From Chryseobacterium gwangjuense (GTDB lineage: Bacteria; Bacteroidota; Bacteroidia; Flavobacteriales; Weeksellaceae): a stretch of 64,000 nt of DNA. The first letter of the stretch is position 1. Every line of letters begins with the position of its first letter. Below, in pieces: positions 42,623 to 51,153 of the stretch. The DNA is taken from contig NZ_JAJTNP010000001.1 in assembly GCF_021311115.1 (NCBI RefSeq), forward strand, positions 434,001 to 498,000. The letters run 5' to 3'. The position numbers and the translations under genes are program-made. The notes under the pieces are model-generated. The model searched no databases, had not been told where the DNA came from, and saw only the letters and a list, made by a program, of their open reading frames with translations.

Positions 42623-42643
42623 ATTTCGATTTCACTTTTAGAA

Positions 42644-43000
42644 TTATTTTTTCGCAATATTCGCACTATCTACTACCAAAATAAAGATCTCTTCATTCGG
42701 TTTTTTCATGAAATAGTTTTCTCTTGCGTATTTTTCTTTTTCAGATTTATTGTTCATCAATTTTTTATAAAACGCATCATTTTTTTCATATTCAGTTTTA
42801 TAATATTGAAGTTGGTCTTCGTATTTGCTAATTTCTCCATTCAGTTCATTAATTACCAAAAACGAAGTTTTATCAAAGAAAATCATCCATACCAGAAACA
42901 GGCAAATGGTAAGCGTATATTTATTCAAAACATATTTTTGAATCAGCTTGAACGTTTCAGACTTGGGCTGGATGTCTTTAATAAGGTTGTTTTCTTTCAT
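42644..43000 (-). CDS. Septum formation initiator, FtsB/DivIC-like
   Basis: The 118-residue protein has one membrane helix at about 31-47 (TICLFLVWMIFFDKTSF). An extracytoplasmic coiled coil follows (LNGEISKYEDQLQYYKTEYEK), then the family motif YARENYFMKKPNEEIFIL. Such proteins join FtsL and FtsQ at the division site. The start lies 1 bp from the udk stop, so both are read from one mRNA. The pairing with a uridine kinase is a known flavobacterial arrangement as far as I recall. Confidence 0.85.
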   Translation of the reverse strand: MKENNLIKDIQPKSETFKLIQKYVLNKYTLTICLFLVWMIFFDKTSFLVINELNGEISKYEDQLQYYKTEYEKNDAFYKKLMNNKSEKEKYARENYFMKKPNEEIFILVVDSANIAKK

Positions 43001-43001
43001 T

Positions 43002-43616
43002 TTAATGTTTTCTCAACGAATTTTTAATAACAGTAGTTAAAAAATCAATCGCTACGGAATTCTGCTTCATATTCGGGATAATCAAATCGGCTTCGTTTTT
43101 TGAAGGCTCAATAAATTCCTGATGCATCGGTTTTAAGGTCGTTTGATAACGGTGCAGTACTTCGTTCAGATCTCTTCCTCTTTCTTGTGTATCTCTCCTG
43201 ATCCTCCTGATCAATCTCTCATCAGAATCGGCATGAACGAAGACTTTTAAATCAAATTCTTTCAGCAATTCTTTGTTGGTAAGTACTAAAATTCCTTCTA
43301 CGACCAATACATTTTTAGGTTCTACAGTAACATGATCTCCGGTTCTGGAATGAGTAACAAAGCTATAAATCGGCTGCTCAATCGGCTCATTATTTTTTAA
43401 AGCTTTTACATGTTTCAACATCAATTCAAAATCTATAGACTTAGGGTGATCATAGTTTAAAGCTTCTCTTTCTGTAAGCGTAAGATTTTGATTATCATGA
43501 TAATAATTATCCTGAGAAAGGATATTCATTCCCTCAACATCAAGTTGCTGAAGGATCTTATCAACAACTGTAGTTTTGCCGGATCCTGTACCTCCTGCAA
43601 TTCCTATTACAAGCAT
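43002..43616 (-). CDS. udk: Uridine kinase
   Basis: Uridine/cytidine kinase makes UMP or CMP for pyrimidine salvage. The 204-residue protein has the P-loop GGTGSGKT at 8-15 and SQDNYYHD as the substrate loop. NYDHPKSIDFE, THSRTGDHVTVEPKNVLVVEGIL, the lid RLIRRIRRDTQERGRDL and PSKNEADLIIPN are all standard for the family. A good promoter (TTTG, 16 bp, TAtaTTTG) lies at 43671-43644. It is followed immediately by the FtsB-like gene. Confidence 0.95.
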   Translation of the reverse strand: MLVIGIAGGTGSGKTTVVDKILQQLDVEGMNILSQDNYYHDNQNLTLTEREALNYDHPKSIDFELMLKHVKALKNNEPIEQPIYSFVTHSRTGDHVTVEPKNVLVVEGILVLTNKELLKEFDLKVFVHADSDERLIRRIRRDTQERGRDLNEVLHRYQTTLKPMHQEFIEPSKNEADLIIPNMKQNSVAIDFLTTVIKNSLRKH

Positions 43617-43643
43617 TCTTTTTTTGTTTCTTTATAGTTTTTA

Positions 43644-43671
43644 CAAATATACTATTTTAGATGAATGCAAA
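43644..43671 (-). promoter_or_regulatory. udk promoter
   Basis: TTTG (minus, 43671-43668) and TAtaTTTG (43651-43644) are separated by 16 bp, one less than the usual range. The expected transcript starts about 25 bp before the udk ATG. Confidence 0.6.
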
Positions 43672-43749
43672 TAAAATAATTGAAGATGTAAAATTTTGAA
43701 CAAAGGAAAACAAATTTTTAATTCATTAATAAGTAAATAGATACAAGAA

Positions 43750-44238
43750 TTATATATTAACCCCGTGAATATTCTTCACCTCCGCCATCACAAAAGTGCT
43801 ATGTGTACTTCCTATAGAATCTACGGAACCTAGTTTATTAAAAACAAAATCCTGATAGTGTTTCATATCTCTTACCTGAACTTTTAATAAGAAATCAAAG
43901 TCTCCGGAAATATTGTAACATTCAGCCACTTCATCAATTTTTAAAATATCTTCCACAAACTGGTTTCCTACAGAACGATCATGAATTTTTAATTTTACCT
44001 GACAAAAAACCGTAAAACCCCGGTTTAGTTTTTCTGCTTCCAGAACGGCAGCATAATGCTTGATATATCCTTCCTGTTCCAGTCTTTTCATCCGTTCAAA
44101 AACAGGTGAAGCAGAGAGATTAACTTCTTTCGCCAGTTCTTTTACCGTTAGTTTTGCATTTTTTTGGAGGATTCTTAGCAGTTGAAGATCCTTTTCATCC
44201 AGTCTTTCCACAGAATAATATTCTTTTTTCGATTTCAA
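43750..44238 (-). CDS. Lrp/AsnC-family transcriptional regulator
   Basis: The protein has an N-terminal helix-turn-helix (LDEKDLQLLRILQKNAKLTV, then KELAKEVNLSASPVFERMKRLEQEG). A C-terminal RAM ligand-binding domain follows, with CYNISGDFDFLLKVQVRDM. It should sense an amino acid. The start is uncertain: the frame opens with TTG at 44238, but a -7 element TAaaTTTG lies only 4 bp upstream (44250-44243), so GTG at 44211 (153 residues) is at least as likely. The gene is divergent from the riboswitch-metE unit, and regulation of metE by it is conceivable but not shown. Confidence 0.88.
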   Translation of the reverse strand: MKSKKEYYSVERLDEKDLQLLRILQKNAKLTVKELAKEVNLSASPVFERMKRLEQEGYIKHYAAVLEAEKLNRGFTVFCQVKLKIHDRSVGNQFVEDILKIDEVAECYNISGDFDFLLKVQVRDMKHYQDFVFNKLGSVDSIGSTHSTFVMAEVKNIHGVNI

Positions 44239-44315
44239 TTTTCAAATTTACAGAATATTAATCTTTTAAAAATAAATAAATCAAAACAATATTCTTATTT
44301 TAATCATTAAATTAA

Positions 44316-44342
44316 ATCAATATACTTTAATTGATATATTTG
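44316..44342 (+). promoter_or_regulatory. Promoter region of the riboswitch-metE transcript
   Basis: TAtaTTTG at 44335-44342 is a -7 element about 40 bp upstream of the riboswitch. A dyad ATCAAT (44316-44321) / ATTGAT (44330-44335) overlaps its left side and might be a regulator site. No clear -33 TTG. Confidence 0.5.
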
Positions 44343-44382
44343 AATCCTATTTTGTTCTTTAACATACTTCATCAAACGGAAA

Positions 44383-44560
44383 AGGTTTTACTTAAGGTAA
44401 ATTAATAGGGAATCGTGTGAAAATCACGAACTGTCGCGCAACTGTAAGTAACACACAAAGGTTTTTGTCTGCGTATATCCACTGTGCAAACGGGAAGGAT
44501 GACAACAACTGTTACAAGTCAGGAGACCTGCCTGTTCCGAATTGACAATGCTCTCGCGGG
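44383..44560 (+). ncRNA. Cobalamin riboswitch upstream of metE
   Basis: The conserved cobalamin aptamer parts occur in order: AATAGGGAA (44404-44412), a GTGAAAATCAC hairpin, CTGTCGCGCAACTGTAAG at 44431, CACTGTG near 44480, CGGGAAGG at 44491, and the B12 box AGTCAGGAGACCTGCC at 44517-44532. It precedes metE, the cobalamin-independent methionine synthase, as in many bacteria that also have MetH. Bound B12 would be expected to lower metE expression. The expression platform is not resolved; a weak hairpin ending in TTTTTT at 44551-44572 is a candidate. Confidence 0.93.
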
Positions 44561-44620
44561 TTGGAGTTTTTTGGTCAGACAGATGATACTTTTGAATGTA
44601 TTGGGTTTAAAATTTTAATT

Positions 44621-44797
44621 ACTTTTAAACGCAAAGATTTTTTATGATGGCATCTTAATTTTTTAAGGAGCAAAGAATTACGATAAATCGTTGATGAAGC
44701 TAATGGATAAATGAGTGCTTCTTACAATCAATGAAATTGATTCCTCTTTGTCTCTTAAATATTTTGAAATTTAAATTAAAGCTTTGCGTTAAAAAAA
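44621..44797. mobile_element. MITE-like element between the riboswitch and metE
   Basis: The 16-base ends ACTTTTAAACGCAAAG (44621-44636) and CTTTGCGTTAAAAAAA (44782-44797) are inverted copies at 13 of 16 positions, 177 bp apart. The interior has no convincing gene. CGCAAAG-type words recur in small repeats of related genomes as I recall. Together with the riboswitch this makes an unusually long metE leader. No target-site duplication was identified. Confidence 0.4.
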
Positions 44798-44906
44798 TAC
44801 GTCCTCATTGTATCTCCTCTATTCCATTAAACTTCTTTCTACAACAGCATTACGAAGCATCCGAAGAACTTTTACAATCATTGTCTAATTTAAAAGTTGT
44901 AAGAAA

Positions 44907-47222
44907 ATGCAAACACACATCCTTGGCTATCCGCGTATTGGTAGCAACAGAGAACTCAAAAAAGCCTGCGAGCAATATTGGACAGGCAAAATCGCCTTAA
45001 ACGACCTTTTGAAAGTCGGAAAAACCATTACTCACAACAATTGGAAACTTCAGCAGAAAGCGGGAATTGATCTTATTCCCTGCAACGATTTTTCGTATTA
45101 TGATCAGGTTTTAGATATGACCTTAACGGTTGGAGCCATCCCTGAACGTTATCAGGAAATTGCTTCAAAAAAGCCTGAACTGGATGTTTATTTTGCTATG
45201 GCAAGAGGCTTCCAGCAAGATGGTTTGGATATTACCGCCATGGAAATGACAAAATGGTTTGACACCAATTACCATTACATCGTTCCTGAATTTCAAAAAA
45301 ACCAGGAGTTTACATTATTTTCCAATAAAATCATTGAAGAATTCATCAGTGCAAAACAAGCAGGAATCAATGCAAAACCAGTGATTATCGGTTTGCTGAC
45401 GTATTTATTGTTAGGAAAAGAGAAAGAAGAAGGTTTTGACAAATTGGATTTAGCGCAAAACTTGATTCCGGTTTATATTCAGATTTTAAAGGAACTTGAA
45501 AATCATGGTGCGGAATATATTCAGTTTGATGAACCGTTTTTAGCCTTAGATTTAAATGAAAAAGCAAAAGAAGTCTATCAATTGGTTTATACCGAAATCA
45601 GAAAACAATTTCCAAAACTCAAATTCATTATTGCGACTTATTTTGAAGGATTAAAAGACAATCTTTCACTAGCCACTTCCCTACCTGTCAATATTTTACA
45701 TATTGATCTAGTTCGTAGCCCTGAACAGTTGGATGATGTTTTGAATAGTATTCCTAATACTTTAAGTCTTTCACTAGGAGTTGTAGACGGTAGAAATATC
45801 TGGAAAAATGATTTCCAACATTCACTACAATTCATTACAAAAGCCACTCAGAAAATTGGATCTGAAAGAATTTTTATTGCTCCGTCTTGTTCGTTATTAC
45901 ACGCTCCTTTCGACCTTGATTCGGAGAAGAATGAAGAAATTTTATCTCCTGAGATCAAACAATGGTTAGCTTTTGCCAAACAAAAAGTATATGAGATTGT
46001 TAATTTAAAAAAATTAGCTTCGGAAAACCCTGATTACAATGCTTTACAGGAATTGGCTGAAAATAAGAAAGCGATTGAAAACCGTAAAACATCTCCATTA
46101 ATTCACAATCAAAAAGTAAAAGATCGTATTGAGGTGACGACTGAAGACGACGCCCAAAGAAACAATTCATTTACCATCAGAAAAGAAGTACAACAGGAAG
46201 TACTACAACTCCCTTTATTCCCGACAACAACAATCGGTTCGTTTCCACAAACGAAAGAAGTGAGAAACTGGCGTGCTAAATTCAAAAAAGGGGAATTGAC
46301 CGCAGAAGAATATGCCACTTTGCTAAAACAGGAAACCGAAAGAACCATCCGTTGGCAGGAAGAAATCGGAATTGATGTTTTGGTTCATGGAGAGTTCGAA
46401 AGAAATGATATGGTGGAATATTTTGGAGAACAGTTAGCAGGATTTGCCTTTACTCAAAACGGTTGGGTTCAAAGCTACGGAAGCCGTTGTGTAAAACCTC
46501 CTGTAATTTTTGGAGATGTTTACAGACCGAATCCAATGACGGTTTATTGGTCAGAATATGCGCAATCTTTAACTCAAAAATGGGTAAAAGGAATGCTGAC
46601 GGGACCTGTAACGATTCTTCAATGGTCTTTTGTACGTGATGATCAGCCGCGTTCATTGACCTGCAAACAGATTGCATTAGCGATTCGTGATGAAGTAAAT
46701 GATTTAGAAAAAGCGGGAATCAGAATCATCCAGATTGACGAACCTGCTATTCGTGAAGGGCTTCCATTAAGAAAAACCAATTGGCAGAATTATCTGAAAT
46801 GGGCGGTTGAAGCTTTCAGAATTTCAGCAAGCGGTGTGGAAGATGCAACACAGATTCATACGCATATGTGCTACTCTGAATTTAATGATATTATCCAGAA
46901 TATTGCCGATATGGATGCCGATGTTATTACGATTGAATGCTCCAGAAGCCAAATGGAATTGTTGAATGCTTTTGCAGATTTCAAATATCCAAACGAGATT
47001 GGACCGGGAGTTTATGATATTCATTCACCTAGAGTTCCTTCCAAAGAGGAAATGGTAGAATTGCTGAAAAAAGCACAAGCCGTTATTCCTGCACAGCAAC
47101 TTTGGGTAAATCCTGATTGTGGGTTGAAAACCCGTCATTGGGATGAAACGGAAAAGGCACTGATTGCGATGGTGGAGGCTTCTAGGGAAGCGAGTAAGGA
47201 GTTTACTTTGCAGGCGCTTTGA
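44907..47222 (+). CDS. metE: Cobalamin-independent methionine synthase
   Basis: MetE transfers a methyl group from 5-methyltetrahydropteroyl-triglutamate to homocysteine, making methionine without B12. The 771-residue protein has two barrels. The N-terminal barrel begins ILGYPRIGSNRELKKA. The catalytic C-terminal barrel begins TTTIGSFPQTKEVRNWRAKF. Zinc ligands are in HTHMCYSEF, TIECSRSQM and NPDCGLKTR. The upstream cobalamin riboswitch agrees with its role. A strong terminator follows. The length is normal. Confidence 0.97.
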   Translation: MQTHILGYPRIGSNRELKKACEQYWTGKIALNDLLKVGKTITHNNWKLQQKAGIDLIPCNDFSYYDQVLDMTLTVGAIPERYQEIASKKPELDVYFAMARGFQQDGLDITAMEMTKWFDTNYHYIVPEFQKNQEFTLFSNKIIEEFISAKQAGINAKPVIIGLLTYLLLGKEKEEGFDKLDLAQNLIPVYIQILKELENHGAEYIQFDEPFLALDLNEKAKEVYQLVYTEIRKQFPKLKFIIATYFEGLKDNLSLATSLPVNILHIDLVRSPEQLDDVLNSIPNTLSLSLGVVDGRNIWKNDFQHSLQFITKATQKIGSERIFIAPSCSLLHAPFDLDSEKNEEILSPEIKQWLAFAKQKVYEIVNLKKLASENPDYNALQELAENKKAIENRKTSPLIHNQKVKDRIEVTTEDDAQRNNSFTIRKEVQQEVLQLPLFPTTTIGSFPQTKEVRNWRAKFKKGELTAEEYATLLKQETERTIRWQEEIGIDVLVHGEFERNDMVEYFGEQLAGFAFTQNGWVQSYGSRCVKPPVIFGDVYRPNPMTVYWSEYAQSLTQKWVKGMLTGPVTILQWSFVRDDQPRSLTCKQIALAIRDEVNDLEKAGIRIIQIDEPAIREGLPLRKTNWQNYLKWAVEAFRISASGVEDATQIHTHMCYSEFNDIIQNIADMDADVITIECSRSQMELLNAFADFKYPNEIGPGVYDIHSPRVPSKEEMVELLKKAQAVIPAQQLWVNPDCGLKTRHWDETEKALIAMVEASREASKEFTLQAL

Positions 47223-47240
47223 TTTTTTGATTTTATTTTT

Positions 47241-47266
47241 CAGGAGCCTTTTGGCTCCTGTTTTGT
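47241..47266 (+). terminator. metE terminator
   Basis: CAGGAGCC and GGCTCCTG pair perfectly over a TTTT loop, followed by TTTTGTT. It lies 18 bp past the metE stop. Confidence 0.9.
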
Positions 47267-47311
47267 TAAAAAAACGAGATTAAATATTAGTATTTATTAT
47301 TGTTTAATTAT

Positions 47312-47319
47312 TACTTTTG
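47312..47319 (+). promoter_or_regulatory. -7 promoter element of the restriction-modification operon
   Basis: TActTTTG ends only 4 bp before the methyltransferase ATG at 47324. If it is used, the mRNA is leaderless. No -33 TTG at the usual distance. Confidence 0.45.
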
Positions 47320-47323
47320 TTCC

Positions 47324-48508
47324 ATGACAAATAAAAGTAGTAAGAAAAATAAAATCGGAATTTTTTCCTTTTTTGCAGGTGCAGGTTTCCTTGATTTGGG
47401 CTTTGAGAAAGCTCAAGGATATGATGTTTTATTTGTTAATGAATTTCATAAACCTTTTATGGATATTTATAAATCATCAAGAAAAAATTTAAATATTGAA
47501 ACTCCTATTTTTGGTCATGACACAGATGATATATGTTCCTTTCTAAATGATGAAAAATCTAAATCTTTAAAAATTAATATTGAATTTTCTAAAAATAATT
47601 ATGATCTAATTGGTTTTATTGGGGGACCTCCATGCCCTGATTTTTCTGTAGGAGGAAAAAATAAAGGTATTAATGGCGAAAATGGAAAATTATCTGCAAC
47701 TTATTTTGAATTAATCTCCCAAAATGAGCCTGATTTCTTTTTGTTTGAAAATGTCAAAGGCTTATATCGAACAAAAAAGCACAGAGAATTTTTCGAAGAA
47801 ATGAAATTAAAGATGATTTCAAACGGCTATTATTTAACTGAAAAATTAATTAATTCTCTTGAATATGGTGTTCCACAAAATCGAGAAAGAATTATTTTAT
47901 TAGGTTTTAAAAGAAATGCTTTAACTAAATTAGGTATGAAATTAAATGGCTCTCCTTTTTTAAAATCTTTTAATTGGAATAGTAAAACAATTTATAATAT
48001 TGAAGAGATTTTTTCTAAGAAATGGCCCTCTTTAGAACCTTTCGAAGAAAACAGCATAAAACCTATGCCAAAGGAAATTTTTAAAAAATTAAGTGTTCAA
48101 TATTGGTTTGAAAAAAATGATGTTAATAATCATCCGAATTCTAAACACTTTTTTAAACCTAGAACAGGATTAGTAAAATTTTTATCTATTCAAGAAGGTG
48201 ATGATTTAAAAAAATCTTATAAAAGACTTCATCGTTGGAGATATTCTCCAACAGCTGCATATGGTAATAATGAAGTTCATTTACATCCTTATAGACCTAG
48301 AAGAATTTCTGTAGCAGAAGCTTTAGCTATACAATCCTTACCAAAAGAATACATTATTCCTGATGACATTTCATTATCAAATATGTTTAAAACTATTGGA
48401 AATGGTGTTCCTTATCTTGCGGCAAAAGGACTTGCAGAATCTATTTTAGAATTCATACAAAAAATTAAAACCGAAGAACTCAAATATGCGGAAATTAACA
48501 GCAAGTAA
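47324..48508 (+). CDS. DNA (cytosine-5) methyltransferase of a type II restriction system
   Basis: From the ATG at 47324 the enzyme has 394 residues with the C5-methyltransferase motifs. IFSFFAGAGFLDLGF is motif I at 13-27. GGPPCPDFS has the catalytic Cys104. ENV at 142-144 is motif VI and QNRER at 185-189 motif VIII. The target-recognition region follows, and TIGNGVPYLAAKGLAESI is motif X. It protects host DNA from the nuclease encoded next. The recognition site cannot be read from the sequence. The frame also opens with TTG at 47300, upstream of the -7 element, and is rejected. AT-richer codon use than metE suggests transfer. Confidence 0.92.
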   Translation: MTNKSSKKNKIGIFSFFAGAGFLDLGFEKAQGYDVLFVNEFHKPFMDIYKSSRKNLNIETPIFGHDTDDICSFLNDEKSKSLKINIEFSKNNYDLIGFIGGPPCPDFSVGGKNKGINGENGKLSATYFELISQNEPDFFLFENVKGLYRTKKHREFFEEMKLKMISNGYYLTEKLINSLEYGVPQNRERIILLGFKRNALTKLGMKLNGSPFLKSFNWNSKTIYNIEEIFSKKWPSLEPFEENSIKPMPKEIFKKLSVQYWFEKNDVNNHPNSKHFFKPRTGLVKFLSIQEGDDLKKSYKRLHRWRYSPTAAYGNNEVHLHPYRPRRISVAEALAIQSLPKEYIIPDDISLSNMFKTIGNGVPYLAAKGLAESILEFIQKIKTEELKYAEINSK

Positions 48509-49562
48509 TCTTGTAGCTTTTATTAATCAACTTGATAAGAATCAAACATATAACTATATTAATCCTAAAACGAAAGGACTTATCAAAATTGAAAGTGTAG
48601 AGTTTCCAGAAGGACCAATCAGAATAAAAAGATGGGATTCTTCCAAAGGACAAATAGAATCTCTACAAAAAACAGAAACTATATCTAGTGAAATGATTTG
48701 GAGAATTGCAAATGCATTTAATCCTAATCAGCCTATTAATATTGATCGAGTATTGGGAGCAAGCTATAATACTAGAAGTGTTTTTGAATCTTTATTGGCA
48801 TATACCCCCGAGTTTTATTTTTGTTATCCAGGAAGAATAGAAAACAAATCAGGGATTTCAACTGTTAAACATGGACATAAACATTTAATATGGAAACCTG
48901 AAACTCCACATAAATCTGGTATATTAGCCAAAGCTGAAACGGATATTGTTATTTCAGAAATCCCTGCTTTAGATGCTTTTTACGATTCACTTGTTTTACC
49001 CAATGACTTTCCCACTCCTGAAATAAATATTGATATACAAAGGAGACATGCACAAATACAAATAGCATTATATTTTATCGGAAAACAGTTAAATTTTAGG
49101 ACTTGGATTGCTCAAAATGATAAAGGAATTTTATACCAAAATAAAAGAATTGGTGAATATGAAGGTGTCATTTCATCCTTGAAAGATGAAAAACTTATGC
49201 TTGCACATGAAGAAGCTGTACAAGCTGCATTATTAATAGACTGTATTTGGTTTAAAAATGGAAGACTTATGCCTGCTGTTATGGAAATTGAGCACTCAAC
49301 TGGTGTTACAAGTGGGCTAAGTAGAATGAAAAATTTTCAAGATAAATTCCCTCCATTTCCAACTAGATATGTTATTGTTGCCCCAGATGAAGATAGAGAC
49401 AAAGTAATAAAAGAAGCTAATAAACCTCAGTTTCGTGATTTAAATACTAAATATTTTACATATTCAGCAGTTGAAGAATTATACGCATTATGTCAAAAAA
49501 GAAAAATAAAAGGTGTAACTGAAGAATTCTTAGATTGCTTTATGGAATCCACATTAAATTAA
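48486..49562 (+). CDS. Putative type II restriction endonuclease
   Basis: The 358-residue protein starts 23 bp inside the methyltransferase gene's end, a common arrangement for paired restriction genes. The C-terminal half has a possible PD-(D/E)xK-type site: D252 in LLIDCIWF, then 14 residues later E267-I-E269 in PAVMEIEHSTG, an ExE variant like that of BamHI. MEIEHSTGVTSGLSRM looks like a conserved family block. The family was not identified, so nuclease function rests on the site pattern and the partner gene. It is AT-rich like its neighbour. Confidence 0.7.
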   Translation: MRKLTASNLVAFINQLDKNQTYNYINPKTKGLIKIESVEFPEGPIRIKRWDSSKGQIESLQKTETISSEMIWRIANAFNPNQPINIDRVLGASYNTRSVFESLLAYTPEFYFCYPGRIENKSGISTVKHGHKHLIWKPETPHKSGILAKAETDIVISEIPALDAFYDSLVLPNDFPTPEINIDIQRRHAQIQIALYFIGKQLNFRTWIAQNDKGILYQNKRIGEYEGVISSLKDEKLMLAHEEAVQAALLIDCIWFKNGRLMPAVMEIEHSTGVTSGLSRMKNFQDKFPPFPTRYVIVAPDEDRDKVIKEANKPQFRDLNTKYFTYSAVEELYALCQKRKIKGVTEEFLDCFMESTLN

Positions 49563-49617
49563 ATTATCACAAATAAATTAATAATCAAAAACTTACATTT
49601 TTCTAAATAAATTTCCT

Positions 49618-49625
49618 TAATTTTG
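49618..49625 (+). promoter_or_regulatory. -7 promoter element of the J-domain/KTSC gene
   Basis: TAatTTTG, 26 bp upstream of the ATG at 49652. No -33 TTG at a fitting distance. A leader of about 22 nucleotides is implied. Confidence 0.6.
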
Positions 49626-49651
49626 CACCCCGAAAATAAGGGATAGAAAAT

Positions 49652-50098
49652 ATGAAAAAAATTGGTGAACACAGAAAACTTTTGGGAGTTGAGCAGAATG
49701 TGACTTTAAAAGAGTTGAAGACTATTTACAGAAATGCGATGAAAGATACGCATCCTGATAAATTTGTCAATGATGAAGCCGGACAACTGGAAGCTGAAGA
49801 AAAAAGCAAATCTGTGATTGAAGCTTACCACTTTTTAGTAAGTATCAATCCGGAAACTCAGGAAAAATACAAAGAAGAATATACGGAAACGATTACTAAA
49901 TCAAATATTCAAGATTTTTATTTGGAGAAATCAATTCTGACTGTTCAGCATTTGAATGGAGTTTCATACGAATATATGGGTGTTCCGAGAAACACGTACA
50001 TCAAGATGATTAATTCCGATTCTCCTAGCCGTTTTGCAAGAAGACATATCTATGGAAATTTTGTTTACAGAAAAGCTGGTGAAGTGCTGCAGGACTAA
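49652..50098 (+). CDS. J-domain protein with C-terminal KTSC domain
   Basis: The 148-residue protein has an N-terminal J domain of about 70 residues. Its HPD loop is intact (DTHPDKF near 32-38), needed to stimulate an Hsp70 ATPase. A KTSC domain follows (VSYEYMGVPRNTYIKMIN, then FARRHIYGNFVYRK), often found with RNA-related proteins and originally named after lysyl-tRNA synthetase context. The combination suggests a DnaK co-chaperone aimed at a particular client. It has its own promoter and terminator. Confidence 0.85.
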   Translation: MKKIGEHRKLLGVEQNVTLKELKTIYRNAMKDTHPDKFVNDEAGQLEAEEKSKSVIEAYHFLVSINPETQEKYKEEYTETITKSNIQDFYLEKSILTVQHLNGVSYEYMGVPRNTYIKMINSDSPSRFARRHIYGNFVYRKAGEVLQD

Positions 50099-50124
50099 TT
50101 CTGAAACAACAATAGTATACAATA

Positions 50125-50158
50125 AATAAACCGTACCTCAATGAGATACGGTTTTTAT
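50125..50158. terminator. Bidirectional terminator between the KTSC and HAD genes
   Basis: AAACCGTA pairs with TACGGTTT around an inner CTCA/TGAG pair. T-rich flanks are on both strands. The two genes converge here. Confidence 0.88.
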
Positions 50159-50176
50159 TTATCGTTTTTTGAACAT

Positions 50177-50977
50177 CTAAATTCCGTTCAAATAGGTTTT
50201 TATGGTTTCCAACACTCCAAATCGATCATTAGAACAGGCTTCAAACTTTGCCACTTCTTTTACTGAAGGATGAGCATTCTCCATTGCATAGGAATAATGA
50301 GCATTTTTAAGCATTTCAATATCATTCAGATAATCTCCGAAAGCCATCGTCTGCTCCGGAAGAATATTTAAGGATTTCTGTAGTTTTTCAATAGCATTTC
50401 CTTTATTGGTATGCTTATTCATAATGTCCAGCCAGTTTTTTCCGGAAACTACGAGTACCAAATCTTCATTTTCAAACTTTTTCAATGCAGGATACAAAAA
50501 TTCTTCCGCACTTACCGGATGATAGACTGCTATTTTGAAAACCGAATCATCAATTTCCTGTGTAAGATCTTCCCGCTTCTGATTCTGGATATAATATTTG
50601 GAAAAATAATCTACAAATGTATGATCACCGCTTTCATAATACGAACTTTCTTTCGCACTTAAAACCGCTCTTGCTCCCTGAATTTCCCTTACCGTCCGAA
50701 CAATATTAGCAATAGAGTTCTGACTGAGTTTATCTGCAAAAATCTCTTTATTTTTATATACAATATATCCTCCGTTTTCAGCGATGAAACCAATTTCGTT
50801 TTTAATTTCTCCGAAATATTTAGTAATTCCCGACATCTGTCTTCCACTCGCAGGAACAAACAGAATGTCTCGTTTTTTCAGTTCTTCATATACCTTTGGA
50901 AAGTCCGGACTTACTTCGTATTTTGAATTCAGAAAAGTACCGTCCATATCGGTTACAATCAGCTTAATATCCTTCAT
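50177..50977 (-). CDS. HAD-family (Cof-type) phosphatase
   Basis: This 266-residue hydrolase has nucleophile Asp10 and acid/base Asp12 in VTDMDGTFLNS, ASGRQ as motif II near 60, a capping domain, and the C-terminal metal motif FGDYLNDIEM near 215. The KGNAIEKLQ that precedes it is typical of Cof/IIB sugar- or flavin-phosphate phosphatases. The substrate is unknown. It is a single-gene unit. Confidence 0.9.
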   Translation of the reverse strand: MKDIKLIVTDMDGTFLNSKYEVSPDFPKVYEELKKRDILFVPASGRQMSGITKYFGEIKNEIGFIAENGGYIVYKNKEIFADKLSQNSIANIVRTVREIQGARAVLSAKESSYYESGDHTFVDYFSKYYIQNQKREDLTQEIDDSVFKIAVYHPVSAEEFLYPALKKFENEDLVLVVSGKNWLDIMNKHTNKGNAIEKLQKSLNILPEQTMAFGDYLNDIEMLKNAHYSYAMENAHPSVKEVAKFEACSNDRFGVLETIKTYLNGI

Positions 50978-51097
50978 AAAATTCTTTTGTCTTCTTCTTA
51001 TGGTTATACCTTACACAAATATAAACTTTAAAATCTGAAAAGTTGCTGTAGTCTTTATTATGAATGTGGTATTTAATTTTAATTTCTTTTAATATCC

Positions 51098-51132
51098 AAT
51101 AAAAAAGCACATCATTTCTGATGCGCTTTTCC
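51098..51132 (-). terminator. Terminator of the RND efflux operon
   Basis: AAAAGCGCATCA and TGATGTGCTTTT pair over 12 bp (one G-U) with a 4-base loop on the minus strand, followed by TTATT. It lies 22 bp past the permease stop. Confidence 0.85.
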
Positions 51133-51153
51133 GGTTAATTAAAGGTTGTTATA

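Noticed and set aside
44731..45000. 89-codon plus-strand frame before and into metE
   Set aside because: It lies in another frame of metE and of its leader, with no signature; the leader is better explained by the riboswitch and the inverted-repeat element.
47300..47323. Eight-residue extension of the cytosine methyltransferase from TTG
   Set aside because: It would begin upstream of the -7 element TActTTTG; the ATG at 47324 is directly in front of the conserved start.
47267..49617. Phage or transposon around the restriction genes
   Set aside because: No integrase, transposase, terminal repeats or tRNA next to the pair; only base composition hints at transfer.
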